64,000 nt of DNA, from positions 1-64,000 of the forward strand of contig JAFXAP010000003.1 in the NCBI GenBank assembly GCA_017516965.1, written 5' to 3'. Below, piece after piece: positions 20,872-30,328 of the stretch; within the stretch, counting starts at the first letter, position 1, and the number at the start of each line of letters is the position of its first letter. Source of the DNA: Clostridia bacterium. GTDB taxonomy: Bacteria; Bacillota; Clostridia; Oscillospirales; Acutalibacteraceae. Both the position numbers and the translations under genes were made by a program. The notes below the pieces were generated by a model. It worked only from the letters and a program-made list of their open reading frames with translations, made no database searches and was not told where the DNA came from.

Positions 20872-23053
20872 GGCAGCAAAACGCGATTATGAAGAACTTT
20901 TAAAGTGTATGGAAAATCAAGGCGGCAGTTATGACATCCCCCTTATTGAAAAGGCGTTTACCTATTGTGTAGATCATCACCTTGGTCAAAAACGCCTAAC
21001 AAACGAGGAATATTATATTCATCCGTTTAACGTTGCAAAAATAATTGTAACTTTGGGTATGGACAGTCAATCTATTGCGGCGGCACTTTTGCACGATGTT
21101 GTTGAAGATACAGATGTCGAAGTCGATGAAATCAAGCGCCTTTTTGGTGATGACGTTGCATTGCTTGTTGACGGTGTTACTAAAATAGGTCGTTTGTCGA
21201 TAACCTCGAAAGAGCAGCAACAGGCCGAAAGCCTTAGAAAGATGCTCATTGCTATGGGTAAGGATGTTCGAGTAATTATTATTAAACTTGCCGACCGCCT
21301 TCATAATATGCGCACTTTAGGTGCTATGACCGAGCAAAAGCAACGCGATAAGGCGCTTGAAACCCTCGAGGTTTATGCTCCTATTGCGCATCGTTTGGGT
21401 ATCAGGCCGGTAAAAGAAGAACTTGAAGATCTGGCTATTAAGCACCTTGACCCGATTGCATATAATGAGATTGAACAACTTTTACAGGTGAGAAAGAATC
21501 AGCGTATTCAGATACTCGATGATATTGAAAAACGCATTGAAACACGTCTTAAAACAGAACTGCCTAATGTAAAAATGGCTTTTCAGGGACGTGTTAAATC
21601 CATACACGGTATTTACCGTAAAATGTATGTTCAAAACCGTGATTTTGATGAAATATATGATGTTTATGCTATTCGTGTAATTACAAATAATGTGGCTGAC
21701 TGTTACAATATTTTGGGTATTATGCACGATATGTTCCGTCCTATTCCTAACAGGTTTAAGGATTATATTTCTACACCTAAACCTAATATGTATCAATCGC
21801 TTCACACAACCGTTATAAGCCGTGAAGGTATTCCTTTTGAAATACAGATTCGTACATTCGAAATGCACCATACTGCTGAATTCGGTATTGCGGCGCATTG
21901 GAAATATAAAGAAGGAATTACCGGCACCGATAAATATATGGAGGATCAACTCGCCTGGATTAGACAGGTGCTTGAAACTTCAGATGTTTCGGGCGATGCT
22001 TCTGAGATTGTCAGAACTATTAAGGTTGACTTAAGTCAGGAAGATGTGTTTGCCGTAACACCACGTGGCGACGTAATAAACCTTCCCGTCGGCTCTACTG
22101 TAGTTGACTTTGCTTTTGCTATTCACTCTGCAGTTGGTATAAAAATGGTTGGCGCTAAAGCCGATGGTAAAATTGTTCCTATTAATCACGAAATAAAAAC
22201 CGGCGAGGTAATAGAAATTCTTACCACTAATCAATCAGGCCACGGTCCTAGTCGTGATTGGATGAATATAGCAGTTACCAACTCGGCAAAGGCAAAAATA
22301 CGTTCTTGGTTCAAGCGTGAAAAACGCGCCGAAAATATTGAACAAGGCAGAGAAGACCTTGAACGTGAACTTCGCCGAAATAATATCAATTACAGCGAAA
22401 AAGAGTATGAAGAATATATTGATGATTTAGCGCGTCGGATGCGATTTGCTGATGCAGATGAATTTTTTGCCGCAATAGGTTACGGCGGTATTCTTATTTC
22501 AAAGATACTTCCTCGTATAAGAGAAGATTATACTAAGCGTAATAATGCTGCGAAAACGGTAGAAATTAAAACCTTAGCACCCAGAAAGCAAACATCTTCA
22601 GAGGGCGTAATCGTCGAGGGAATTGACAACTGTCTTGTAAAACTTTCAAAATGTTGCGCTCCGCTTCCGGGCGACGATATTATTGGCTTCATAACTCGAG
22701 GACACGGTGTTTCTATACACAAATGTGATTGTAGTAACGTTCCAGCGGATTTGCACAACTGCGCAGAACCTGACCGATGGGTAAACGCTCATTGGGACAA
22801 CGTACAAAGTGAAAGTTTCACATCTACGTTACAAATATCGGCAATCGACCGTGAAGGTCTTGTAGGTGATGTTATGAACACGGCGTATAATATGCGTCTT
22901 GCTGTTCATCAGATTAATGCGCGTCAACTTAAAGGCGGTAACAGCGTAATACATCTTACAATAAGCGCCGAAAGCGTTGAACATTTGCGTAGTATAATAA
23001 CACGCATTGAAAAAATCTCAGGCGTATTCAGTGTAGAAAGAGTAGGTCAGTAA
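20864..23053 (+). CDS. relA: Bifunctional (p)ppGpp synthetase/hydrolase (RelA/SpoT family)
   Basis: 729 aa starting at GTG 20864, 9 nt after AAGGAGG, which lies inside recJ. HD hydrolase domain (AALLHDVVEDT, LADRLHNMRTL), synthetase domain (YQSLHTTVI, EIQIRT), TGS domain (VFAVTPRGDVINLPVGSTVVDFA) and a C-terminal ACT domain. Both active sites look intact, so it should make and destroy (p)ppGpp in the stringent response. The relA-dtd order is common in Firmicutes. Confidence 0.96.
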   Translation: MNEAAKRDYEELLKCMENQGGSYDIPLIEKAFTYCVDHHLGQKRLTNEEYYIHPFNVAKIIVTLGMDSQSIAAALLHDVVEDTDVEVDEIKRLFGDDVALLVDGVTKIGRLSITSKEQQQAESLRKMLIAMGKDVRVIIIKLADRLHNMRTLGAMTEQKQRDKALETLEVYAPIAHRLGIRPVKEELEDLAIKHLDPIAYNEIEQLLQVRKNQRIQILDDIEKRIETRLKTELPNVKMAFQGRVKSIHGIYRKMYVQNRDFDEIYDVYAIRVITNNVADCYNILGIMHDMFRPIPNRFKDYISTPKPNMYQSLHTTVISREGIPFEIQIRTFEMHHTAEFGIAAHWKYKEGITGTDKYMEDQLAWIRQVLETSDVSGDASEIVRTIKVDLSQEDVFAVTPRGDVINLPVGSTVVDFAFAIHSAVGIKMVGAKADGKIVPINHEIKTGEVIEILTTNQSGHGPSRDWMNIAVTNSAKAKIRSWFKREKRAENIEQGREDLERELRRNNINYSEKEYEEYIDDLARRMRFADADEFFAAIGYGGILISKILPRIREDYTKRNNAAKTVEIKTLAPRKQTSSEGVIVEGIDNCLVKLSKCCAPLPGDDIIGFITRGHGVSIHKCDCSNVPADLHNCAEPDRWVNAHWDNVQSESFTSTLQISAIDREGLVGDVMNTAYNMRLAVHQINARQLKGGNSVIHLTISAESVEHLRSIITRIEKISGVFSVERVGQ

Positions 23054-23515
23054 ATGAAGGCTGTAGTTCAAAGAGTAAAAAATGCCGATGTTAAGATAGA
23101 CGGCGCAGTAGTTGGCAGTTGCGATACAGGTTATATGGTTTTGTATTGCGCGGTTGAGGGCGATACTCAGCAAGATATTGATTTACTTGCGCGCAAACTC
23201 GTAAATCTTCGTGTTTTTGAAGATGAAAACGGGAAAATGAACAAATCTATACTTGATGTAAACGGTGAAATTTTATGTATTTCTCAGTTTACACTTGCTG
23301 CCGATACAAAAAAGGGAAACCGTCCATCATTTATTAATGCAATGGAACCTGTAACTGCAGAGAATTATTATAATGAATTTTGCGTTGCGCTTAAATCATA
23401 CGGTGTCAAAAATGTGCAAACGGGCGAGTTTGGCGCAGATATGCAGGTATCGCTTGTTAATGATGGCCCAGTTACAATTATTTTAGATACGGACATTTGG
23501 AACAAAAAGGGATAA
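23054..23515 (+). CDS. dtd: D-aminoacyl-tRNA deacylase
   Basis: 153 aa, full length for the family. It has the signature SQFTLAADTKKGNRPSF and the cross-subunit motif NDGPVTI that excludes L-aminoacyl groups. It hydrolyses D-amino acids from mischarged tRNA. It begins immediately after the relA stop; the pairing with relA is conserved. Confidence 0.95.
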   Translation: MKAVVQRVKNADVKIDGAVVGSCDTGYMVLYCAVEGDTQQDIDLLARKLVNLRVFEDENGKMNKSILDVNGEILCISQFTLAADTKKGNRPSFINAMEPVTAENYYNEFCVALKSYGVKNVQTGEFGADMQVSLVNDGPVTIILDTDIWNKKG

Positions 23516-23517
23516 AT

Positions 23518-24138
23518 ATGAAAATAGAAGTATTACTTAAAGGACATCTTGCTACATATGCAAACTGCTACGGAATTCTTACCGATAAAGCGGCAATTGT
23601 TGTTGACCCAGGTGAATGTACTACAAACGTGGCAAATTTTTTAAAACAAAATACTGATAAAACACGACTTATTCTTATAACTCATGCCCATTATGACCAT
23701 ATAGGTGGTGCACTGCAGTTAAGAAATGAAACGGCTGTAAAAATAGCTATTGGTAAAAATGAGGAGTTTGCGCTTTCGGATAGGGCGTTTAATTTATCGG
23801 GGCGTTTTACTCCCGCTATACCACCGTTTAATGCTGACTATGTTATTGAGGATGAGGAAGAATTTACGGTAGGTGATATTACCATTAAGGCTTACGAGAC
23901 TCCCGGTCATACAGTTGGCGGTATGTGTTATTTGATAAACGATTGCCTATTTAGCGGTGATATGCTTTTTTATGAAACGGTAGGCCGTGTGGATTTACCC
24001 GGTGGAAATGCTACCCAAATGCAAGATTCGCTTGATAGAATAATGTGGCTTTTTGACGATGAAATAAAGGTTTATTCCGGTCACGGAGAAGTGACTACCA
24101 TAGGTCACGAAAGAAAATACAATCTCTATCTGAGGTAA
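23518..24138 (+). CDS. MBL-fold metallohydrolase (glyoxalase II-like)
   Basis: 206 aa. Metal-binding motif THAHYDHIGG at about 58-67, GHTVGG with the next histidine, LFSGDMLF with the bridging aspartate, and SGHGEVT. It resembles the small YqgX/GloB-like hydrolases of Firmicutes; the substrate cannot be told from sequence. ATG 23518 follows AAGGGA, 2 nt after the dtd stop; a longer frame from 23497 lies within dtd. It overlaps nothing downstream and hemZ follows after 3 nt. Confidence 0.9.
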   Translation: MKIEVLLKGHLATYANCYGILTDKAAIVVDPGECTTNVANFLKQNTDKTRLILITHAHYDHIGGALQLRNETAVKIAIGKNEEFALSDRAFNLSGRFTPAIPPFNADYVIEDEEEFTVGDITIKAYETPGHTVGGMCYLINDCLFSGDMLFYETVGRVDLPGGNATQMQDSLDRIMWLFDDEIKVYSGHGEVTTIGHERKYNLYLR

Positions 24139-24141
24139 AAA

Positions 24142-25614
24142 ATGAAACTATGTAACATAGGTCATACGTTTGACTATGAAATGGAAAAATTAATACGTCT
24201 TTTTTTACCCTTTGAAAAAATAGAGGTATTACATACTGAGTGCGGTGATGACAATTGCGTTGTTTGCAAACTTTTACAACAAGACGACGATGTTATTGCC
24301 TATGCAAAACTGACGCTTGAGGGTAATTCGGTTGACTCACAATCAAAGATTGATAAAGCCATAACCGATACAAGAAAGGAATCTCAACACGAACTTGGTC
24401 GGCAATTGTTTTTCTGCTTTGAAAAACTTATGGGTTATCGTCCCGATTGGGGCATACTTACAGGTGTGCGACCTGCAAAACTTTTTTCGCGTTATTGTAA
24501 TCAATACGGAAATGATTACGCCGAAAACTTTTTTAAAACTAAGTTTTTGGTAAATGAATCTAAACTTGATTTGTGCAAAATGTCGGTAAAAGGCGAAGAA
24601 GAAATTGTTTCTTTATCAAGCGATAATTCATTTAGTCTTTACATTTCAATTCCTTTTTGTCCAAGCAGATGCTCGTATTGTTCATTTGTATCACATTCAA
24701 TTGAAAAGGCTCATGATATAATACCGCAATACGTTGAACTATTATGTCGTGAAATTGAAGCAACTGCGGTTATTGCTAAAAACTTAAACTTAAAACTCGA
24801 AACTGTTTATATGGGTGGGGGAACACCTACTACGCTTAGTGCACAGCAGTTAAACAGAGTGCTTGGTGCCATCAGACAAAACTTTGATATGTCAACCGTG
24901 CGAGAATTCACAGTTGAGGCAGGGCGACCTGATACCATTGATTATGACAAATTACTTGTTCTAAAGCAAAATGGCGTTAGCCGAATAAGTATCAATCCTC
25001 AAACAATGAATGACAGCGTACTGCAGTGTATTGGCAGAAAACATACTGCAAGTGATACTGTTGTCGCGTTTAAACTTGCAAGAGAGATGGGCTTTAATAA
25101 TATAAATATGGATCTTATTGCAGGTCTGCCCAGTGATACTTTTGAAAGTTTTAAAAACACTTTAAATGAAATTTTAAAACTTGACCCTGAAAGTGTAACC
25201 GTTCACGCTCTTTCTATGAAACGCGCTTCAACACTTAATACAAACGGTCAGCACGAGCAAATAAAACTTGAAAGCGAAGCCGCAAAAATGGTTGAATTTT
25301 CACGTGATGCGCTTCAAAGCAGCGAAATACTGCCATACTATATGTATAGACAAAGTAAAACGGTTGGTAACCTTGAAAATGTGGGCTATGCAAAAAAAGG
25401 CTTCGAGGGACTTTATAACGTTTATATTATGGATGAAACACACACTATTCTTGCGTGTGGCGCATCGGCTGTTACCAAATTAAAAGACAACACTCAAAAA
25501 AACATTAAAAGAATATTTAATTACAAATATCCGTATGAATATATCAGCGGGTTCAAAGAAATTATGTCTCGCAAAACAGAAATAGGTGAGTTTTATGATA
25601 AACACTTTAAATGA
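24142..25614 (+). CDS. hemZ: Radical SAM coproporphyrinogen III oxidase-like protein HemZ
   Basis: 490 aa. An N-terminal ~150-residue domain typical of HemZ, then a radical SAM core with the C-x3-C-x2-C cluster motif (PFCPSRCSYCSF) and MGGGTPTTLS for SAM binding. HemZ proteins are oxygen-independent coproporphyrinogen dehydrogenase relatives whose exact reaction is not firmly settled. The end overlaps the following kinase gene by 20 nt. No other heme genes are nearby. Confidence 0.88.
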   Translation: MKLCNIGHTFDYEMEKLIRLFLPFEKIEVLHTECGDDNCVVCKLLQQDDDVIAYAKLTLEGNSVDSQSKIDKAITDTRKESQHELGRQLFFCFEKLMGYRPDWGILTGVRPAKLFSRYCNQYGNDYAENFFKTKFLVNESKLDLCKMSVKGEEEIVSLSSDNSFSLYISIPFCPSRCSYCSFVSHSIEKAHDIIPQYVELLCREIEATAVIAKNLNLKLETVYMGGGTPTTLSAQQLNRVLGAIRQNFDMSTVREFTVEAGRPDTIDYDKLLVLKQNGVSRISINPQTMNDSVLQCIGRKHTASDTVVAFKLAREMGFNNINMDLIAGLPSDTFESFKNTLNEILKLDPESVTVHALSMKRASTLNTNGQHEQIKLESEAAKMVEFSRDALQSSEILPYYMYRQSKTVGNLENVGYAKKGFEGLYNVYIMDETHTILACGASAVTKLKDNTQKNIKRIFNYKYPYEYISGFKEIMSRKTEIGEFYDKHFK

Positions 25615-26521
25615 GATTAATAAATTCGCAAAAGATACTCCAAAAGAATTTATTCGTATGTGCAATGATGAGTATATAAAAAATATAACGGATATAGCCA
25701 GACAAATTGAAAGCAATGATGACATAAAAATAGTCGCAATTGCAGGTCCGTCAGGTTCAGGAAAGACAACCACGGCGCACATATTACAGGACAAATTAGA
25801 AAATCTTGGTGAGACTACTTCGGTTGTATCTCTTGACGACTTTTATCTTCCTACTGACAAGCTACCCTTGCTACCTGATGGTAGTTTAGATATAGAATCG
25901 GTAAACGCGCTTGATATATCACTTATTAAGGATTGCTTTACACAAATAATCAAAAATGGGAAAGCAAATTTACCCAAATATGATTTTAAAACAAAAAATC
26001 AAATACTTAACGCTAATCCTATAGATATAGGCGATCACGGTATTATAATTGTCGAGGGACTTCACGCTATGAATCCGCTTATTGCTGATTTGGTACCAAG
26101 AGAAAACATCTTAAAGATATATATAAGCGTAAACCGTTCTGTCGATGATGATAACGGTGTGCAGATGCTATCCAGCCGACAGATAAGACTTATTCGCAGA
26201 GTGCTTCGCGATGATCGATTCAGAGGCGCTACCGCAACCGAAACACTACACCTTTGGAACAATGTGATAGAAGGTGAAAGAAAGTATCTATACTGTTTTA
26301 AAGATACGGCTGATATTCAGCTCGTTACCTTCCATCCGTATGAATTGGGTGTTTACCGTGAACGTTTTGGCAAAATGCGAAATACCGTTAATAAAAATGC
26401 TCCTTGCTATGATTATTTTATTAAAACCGCAAATGCGCTTGAACGTTTTGACGCTATTGATAATAACTTAGTTCCAAAAAATTCGCTTATTCGTGAATTT
26501 ATAGGCGATCTTGAACTGTAA
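25595..26521 (+). CDS. Uridine kinase/phosphoribulokinase-family nucleoside kinase
   Basis: 308 aa. Walker A motif AGPSGSGKTTTAH at about residues 52-64, SLDDFYLP, a lid region with RQIRLIRRVLRDDRFRG, and a C-terminal ELGVYRERF stretch. Related Firmicute proteins often carry an N-terminal TGS-like domain; here only about 50 residues precede the kinase, so this is a short form. ATG 25595 is preceded by AGGTGAG; an in-frame GTG at 25586 overlaps that site. Substrate probably uridine or a related nucleoside, not provable here. Confidence 0.82.
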   Translation: MINTLNEINKFAKDTPKEFIRMCNDEYIKNITDIARQIESNDDIKIVAIAGPSGSGKTTTAHILQDKLENLGETTSVVSLDDFYLPTDKLPLLPDGSLDIESVNALDISLIKDCFTQIIKNGKANLPKYDFKTKNQILNANPIDIGDHGIIIVEGLHAMNPLIADLVPRENILKIYISVNRSVDDDNGVQMLSSRQIRLIRRVLRDDRFRGATATETLHLWNNVIEGERKYLYCFKDTADIQLVTFHPYELGVYRERFGKMRNTVNKNAPCYDYFIKTANALERFDAIDNNLVPKNSLIREFIGDLEL

Positions 26522-26536
26522 TCAGGAGGTATAAAA

Positions 26537-26821
26537 ATGGGATTTTTAGAAGATGCTATTATTAAAACAAAAGAGGCTTTTGATATTGCTTGTAAAAAAA
26601 CCGACGAGGTTGTAAGCGTAGAAAAGTTAAAATTCAATATTTCTACCATTAAAAAGAATCGTGAAAAAGAGTATGTAGAACTCGGTAAAATTTATTTTGA
26701 AAAGATTAAAGATAGCACTGAGTTAAATGAAGATGAGCAAAAAATAGTTAACGGAATAATTAAAAAGAATGCCGAGATTGAAGAGCTAAACAGAGAAATC
26801 TCTAATTATAAGAACAACTAA
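26537..26821 (+). CDS. Small coiled-coil protein, function unknown
   Basis: 94 aa, highly charged and helical throughout. It resembles the coiled-coil half of small clostridial proteins that usually end in a zinc ribbon, but no cysteine pair is present here. AGGAGGT precedes the ATG by about 8 nt, giving strong translation. It sits between the kinase and the nucleosidase in the same run. Confidence 0.75.
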   Translation: MGFLEDAIIKTKEAFDIACKKTDEVVSVEKLKFNISTIKKNREKEYVELGKIYFEKIKDSTELNEDEQKIVNGIIKKNAEIEELNREISNYKNN

Positions 26822-26841
26822 TGTAAAATCAAGGTGAAAAA

Positions 26842-27543
26842 ATGAAGAATGTTAAAATAGGCATTGTTGTTGCCGACTATGATGAATATGCTCCTTTGGT
26901 AGAGGCTGTTGATTGTTTGTCTGTAAAAGAGTACAAATACTTTAATCGCAAGGCAATTGAGTTTAATATAAAAGACGTAAGTGTAATATGTATAAACTGC
27001 GGCATAGGAAAGGTTAACGCGGCAACGGCTGCAACGCATCTTGCTGATATAGGTTGTACATATATTTTGAACTACGGACTCTCCGGTGGAATAAGTCGTG
27101 TGCGCCGTGGCGAAATTGTGTTGCCTGATAAATTTTTAGAGCACGATTTTGACCTTACCGGCATTGGTTATAAACCTTGTGAAAAACCGTCGCAAAAATA
27201 TATCTATGAAGCCGATGAACTACTTTTAAAAGCGGCACAGTCAGCAATTGGCAAGTGTGAACACGGTACCGCTGTTTGTGGTGACAGATTTGTATGTAGC
27301 GCCACCGATCGTGACTTTTTGCGAGACACATTTGACGCTACCACCTGTGATATGGAAACAGCGGCAATAGCCAGTGTGTGCGATATGGCAAACATACCGT
27401 TTTTAAGTTTACGTCGCGTGTCAGATGACGCGGGGGACGACGCCTATTCAAACTATAATGAAATGAACCTTTTAGAAGGACAAACCCTTTCGCAAATCTT
27501 TTTAAAGGTTCTCAATGCTTTGTGTGATGAGGTGAGTATATAA
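26842..27543 (+). CDS. mtnN: 5'-methylthioadenosine/S-adenosylhomocysteine nucleosidase-like protein
   Basis: 233 aa with the PNP/UDP phosphorylase fold: N-INCGIGKVNAATAA, GDRFVCS, CDMETAAIASV (ribose and purine contacts) and an LRRVSDDAGDDA stretch carrying the catalytic-type aspartate. It should split MTA/SAH to adenine and thio-sugar for methionine salvage. The TAA overlaps the next ATG (TAATG). A related specificity is possible. Confidence 0.83.
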   Translation: MKNVKIGIVVADYDEYAPLVEAVDCLSVKEYKYFNRKAIEFNIKDVSVICINCGIGKVNAATAATHLADIGCTYILNYGLSGGISRVRRGEIVLPDKFLEHDFDLTGIGYKPCEKPSQKYIYEADELLLKAAQSAIGKCEHGTAVCGDRFVCSATDRDFLRDTFDATTCDMETAAIASVCDMANIPFLSLRRVSDDAGDDAYSNYNEMNLLEGQTLSQIFLKVLNALCDEVSI

Positions 27544-29240
27544 TGCAACAAAACAAAAGAAAGCAACAAAGTTTTCAGTATGGCGCAATGATACTTCTGT
27601 GCTCTACTATGCTTGTTAAAATTATAGGCGCAATATTTAAAATACCCATAGCAAGACTTTGGACCGATGATGGTTTTGGATGCTTTGATTCGGCATATCA
27701 ATTATTTACTCCAATTTACACATTGGCTATGGCGGGATTGCCTATTGCCATATCAAGAATAGTGGCAACACACACCAAAAATGGCAGATATAATGATGTA
27801 AAAGGAACCTTTAAAGTAGCAAAAAGACTGTTTATGGTAACAGGGCTTAGTGGTTTTATCATTATGTTGCTGTTAAGTTTTCCGTTCGTTAAATATACCG
27901 ATGCTTCGGGCGAGTCGATTTACAGCATTTTTGCAATTGCGCCGGCACTGTTTTTCTGTTGCATTATGTCGGCATATCGCGGTTATTATGAAGGGCTTAG
28001 AAATATGTATCCTACCGCGATATCTGATATTATAGAGGCTCTTGGTAAACTTATATTGGGTTACGGCTTTGCATATATCATTATGAAACTTACCGGCAGA
28101 TATGAACTGTCGGCGGCAGGCGCAATGCTTGGTATAGTAATGGGCGGAGTAGCTTCGGCGGCCTTTTTGAGTTTAAGACATAAATTAAAGGGCGACGGTA
28201 TTACTGGTGAAGAATTGGCTGCAGCCCCTGCGGCTGAAAGTGACAAAACGTTGGCGAAAGCTCTTATTGCTATTGCTATACCTGTAGTACTGGCTTCTTT
28301 GGCAAATAGTTTCTCTTCTCTGGCAGATACTTTTTTTGTTAAAGGACAACTTACACAAATGATGGGTGAACATGCAGATACCATAAGAAGTATGTACTCT
28401 GCTTCCATCGCAGAACGCGATCTCATTGCATCAAAGGCGGGTGAGGCGGCGCTTACTAATGCGCAAATACCCAACTTCTTATTCGGTGTTCGAGGAAAAG
28501 CATTTACATTGTACAACCTCGTACCTTCGATAACTTCAATTCTTGGTGTTAGCGCCTTGCCTGTAATAACATCAGCCTGGACAAAAAGAGATTTAAAAAC
28601 TGTGAAGCAAAATGTTGAGTCAACACTTAAGCTTACAGCCATCATAACAATGCCTATAGGCTTTGGATTTTTGTCGCTGGGTAACGAAATAATGAATTTG
28701 CTTTATAATACTGCGGCATCGGTTGAAATAGGCGGAACAATGTTGCGTATTTACGGTGTCACCGCAATTTTTGCAGGTCTTGCCATACCAATGACCAGCA
28801 TCCTACAGGCAATTGGTAAAGAAAAAATTTCACTTAGAAATGTGGCAATTGGTGCTGCAATTAAAGTTGTGGTGAATTTCATTTTGGTTGGAATACCTAC
28901 CATCAATATTCGCGGCGCCGCTGTGGGAACAATGGCATGTTTCTTGTTTATCTTTACTGCAAATTTACTTTCACTAATTAAATATACGGGTGTTAAACCT
29001 AACCTTTGGCAAAATGTTTTAAAGCCGTTTATATCAGCATTTGCATGCGGACTTTCTACCGTTATTTTAAATTTAAACTTTATGGGTAGAATAGGTACCG
29101 TGCTTGAAATTGCCGTAGCGGCAGTTGTATATTTTGTAGTTCTTATACTATTAAATACCTTTGAGGCTGAGGATGTAATAACATTGCCTAAGGGCGATAA
29201 GATTCTAAAATTGTTTACAAAACTTAAAATAATCAGATAA
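27543..29240 (+). CDS. SpoVB/MurJ-family lipid flippase (MATE-like)
   Basis: 565 aa, about 14 membrane helices, polysaccharide-biosynthesis/MOP superfamily. The opening (AMILLCSTMLVKIIGAIFKIP) and the AYRGYYEGLRNMYPTAISDIIE motif are typical of SpoVB-type proteins, which move lipid-linked peptidoglycan precursors in spore cortex or vegetative wall synthesis. Last gene of the run that starts at recJ. SpoVB and vegetative YtgP-type paralogs cannot be separated by reading alone. Confidence 0.88.
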   Translation: MQQNKRKQQSFQYGAMILLCSTMLVKIIGAIFKIPIARLWTDDGFGCFDSAYQLFTPIYTLAMAGLPIAISRIVATHTKNGRYNDVKGTFKVAKRLFMVTGLSGFIIMLLLSFPFVKYTDASGESIYSIFAIAPALFFCCIMSAYRGYYEGLRNMYPTAISDIIEALGKLILGYGFAYIIMKLTGRYELSAAGAMLGIVMGGVASAAFLSLRHKLKGDGITGEELAAAPAAESDKTLAKALIAIAIPVVLASLANSFSSLADTFFVKGQLTQMMGEHADTIRSMYSASIAERDLIASKAGEAALTNAQIPNFLFGVRGKAFTLYNLVPSITSILGVSALPVITSAWTKRDLKTVKQNVESTLKLTAIITMPIGFGFLSLGNEIMNLLYNTAASVEIGGTMLRIYGVTAIFAGLAIPMTSILQAIGKEKISLRNVAIGAAIKVVVNFILVGIPTINIRGAAVGTMACFLFIFTANLLSLIKYTGVKPNLWQNVLKPFISAFACGLSTVILNLNFMGRIGTVLEIAVAAVVYFVVLILLNTFEAEDVITLPKGDKILKLFTKLKIIR

Positions 29241-29307
29241 CGTTGGTAAAATTATACAAATTTATGCATAAATGTTTGCATATTTTTAATAAATCTATTA
29301 AAATCAG

Positions 29308-29335
29308 TTGATTTTTTTGAAAGATAAGGTATAAT
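29308..29335 (+). promoter_or_regulatory. Promoter of the HU gene
   Basis: TTGATT (29308-29313), 16-bp spacer, TATAAT (29330-29335), leaving a leader of about 85 nt before the HU start. Confidence 0.7.
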
Positions 29336-29426
29336 TATTAAAGACGTTTGAAATGTTTTTTTGAACGATTGCAACTCAAGTGTAAAACACTTTAAGAAAA
29401 CAAAAATATTCAGGAGGGTTCAAATT

Positions 29427-29699
29427 ATGAACAAAACAGAATTAGTAGCAGCAGTTGCAGAAAAGGCAGGACTTTCTAACAAAGATGCAGCAAAGGCAGT
29501 AGCAGCAGTTTTCGATGCTATCGCAGATACTCTTAAGGCAGGCGACAAGGTAGCTCTCGTTGGCTTTGGTACATTCTCAGTTAAAGAGCGCGCTGCTCGC
29601 GAAGGTATTAATCCTCTTACTAAAGAGAAGATTAAGATCGCTGCTTCAAAAGCACCTGCATTCAAGGCTGGTAAAGCTCTTAAAGACGCTATCAACTAA
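29427..29699 (+). CDS. hup: HU-family DNA-binding protein
   Basis: 90 aa, the usual HU length, starting [20 protein letters not shown] and containing [20 protein letters not shown] for the DNA-binding arms and the [16 protein letters not shown] end. It bends and compacts DNA as a homodimer. ATG 29427 follows AGGAGG by 9 nt; the in-frame extension upstream to 29361 lacks a ribosome-binding site. Monocistronic, with its own promoter and terminator. Confidence 0.96.
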   Translation: MNKTELVAAVAEKAGLSNKDAAKAVAAVFDAIADTLKAGDKVALVGFGTFSVKERAAREGINPLTKEKIKIAASKAPAFKAGKALKDAIN

Positions 29700-29718
29700 T
29701 ATAACATTAGTAAATGAT

Positions 29719-29750
29719 GAGCCGCCGTTTTGGCGGCTCGTAATTTTTTA
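29719..29750 (+). terminator. Terminator of the HU gene
   Basis: Stem GAGCCGCC (29719-29726) / GGCGGCTC (29732-29739), loop GTTTT, followed by GTAATTTTTT. Confidence 0.88.
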
Positions 29751-29767
29751 AAAAGGTAAAACAACTT

Positions 29768-30010
29768 ATGAGACTTGATAAATATTTAAAGGTGTCACGC
29801 ATTATAAAACGTCGCACTATTGCAAACGAAGCTTGTGATGCGGGTAGAGTTACGGTTAACGGCCGTGTAGCAAGAGCTTCTCTTGATATAAAAGCAAACG
29901 ATATTATAGAAATATCGTTTGGCTCTAAAAACGTTAAGGTTCAGGTTTTAAATGTGGCTGAAACTGTACGCAAAGATGATGCTGAAAACCTTTATAAAAT
30001 AATAGAATAA
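29768..30010 (+). CDS. rqcP: S4-domain RNA-binding protein RqcP (YabO)
   Basis: 80 aa, a single S4 domain (MRLDKYLKVSRIIKRRTIAN, GRVTVNGRVARAS). In Bacillus RqcP works with RqcH in ribosome quality control on stalled 50S subunits. It heads the conserved yabO-yabP-yabQ-divIC-yabR cluster, with all five present here in order. Confidence 0.92.
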   Translation: MRLDKYLKVSRIIKRRTIANEACDAGRVTVNGRVARASLDIKANDIIEISFGSKNVKVQVLNVAETVRKDDAENLYKIIE

Positions 30011-30013
30011 GAT

Positions 30014-30050
30014 AAACACCTCACCAATATATTTTAAGTGAGGTGTTTTG
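30014..30050 (+). terminator. Hairpin between rqcP and yabP containing the yabP ribosome-binding site
   Basis: An 11-bp stem AAACACCTCAC (30014-30024) / GTGAGGTGTTT (30038-30048) with a 13-nt loop, then T-rich sequence. GAGGTG in the 3' arm is the probable yabP ribosome-binding site. It could be a terminator for rqcP, a translation gate for yabP, or both. Confidence 0.5.
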
Positions 30051-30052
30051 TT

Positions 30053-30325
30053 TTGGAAGAAAATATTAATACAGTTCAGAATGTTATTATTGAAAGCAGA
30101 AAAAAGTTAAATATTTCGGGTGTTAAAGATGTTTCATCATTTGATGATGAAACTATATTGCTTGATACGGTTTTTGGTAAAATGACCGTAAAGGGTGAAG
30201 GTTTGCATATTGAAAGTTTTAACACAGTAACAGGGGATATTGTCGCAAACGGAAAAATTTATGCAGTAGTTTATATGTCAGACGTAAAAAACTCAGGCGG
30301 TTTTTTCTCCAGACTTTTTAGATAG
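30053..30325 (+). CDS. yabP: Sporulation protein YabP
   Basis: About 90 aa, small beta-rich YabP/YqfC-family protein (GVKDVSSFDDETILLDTVFG, TVKGEGLHIES, GDIVANGKIYAVVY). YabP is needed for proper spore coat/cortex assembly. Start taken as TTG 30053, 7 nt after GTGAGGTG; GTG 30038 would lie inside that site, giving 95 aa. Preceded by a hairpin covering the ribosome-binding site. Confidence 0.85.
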   Translation: MEENINTVQNVIIESRKKLNISGVKDVSSFDDETILLDTVFGKMTVKGEGLHIESFNTVTGDIVANGKIYAVVYMSDVKNSGGFFSRLFR

Positions 30326-30328
30326 ATT

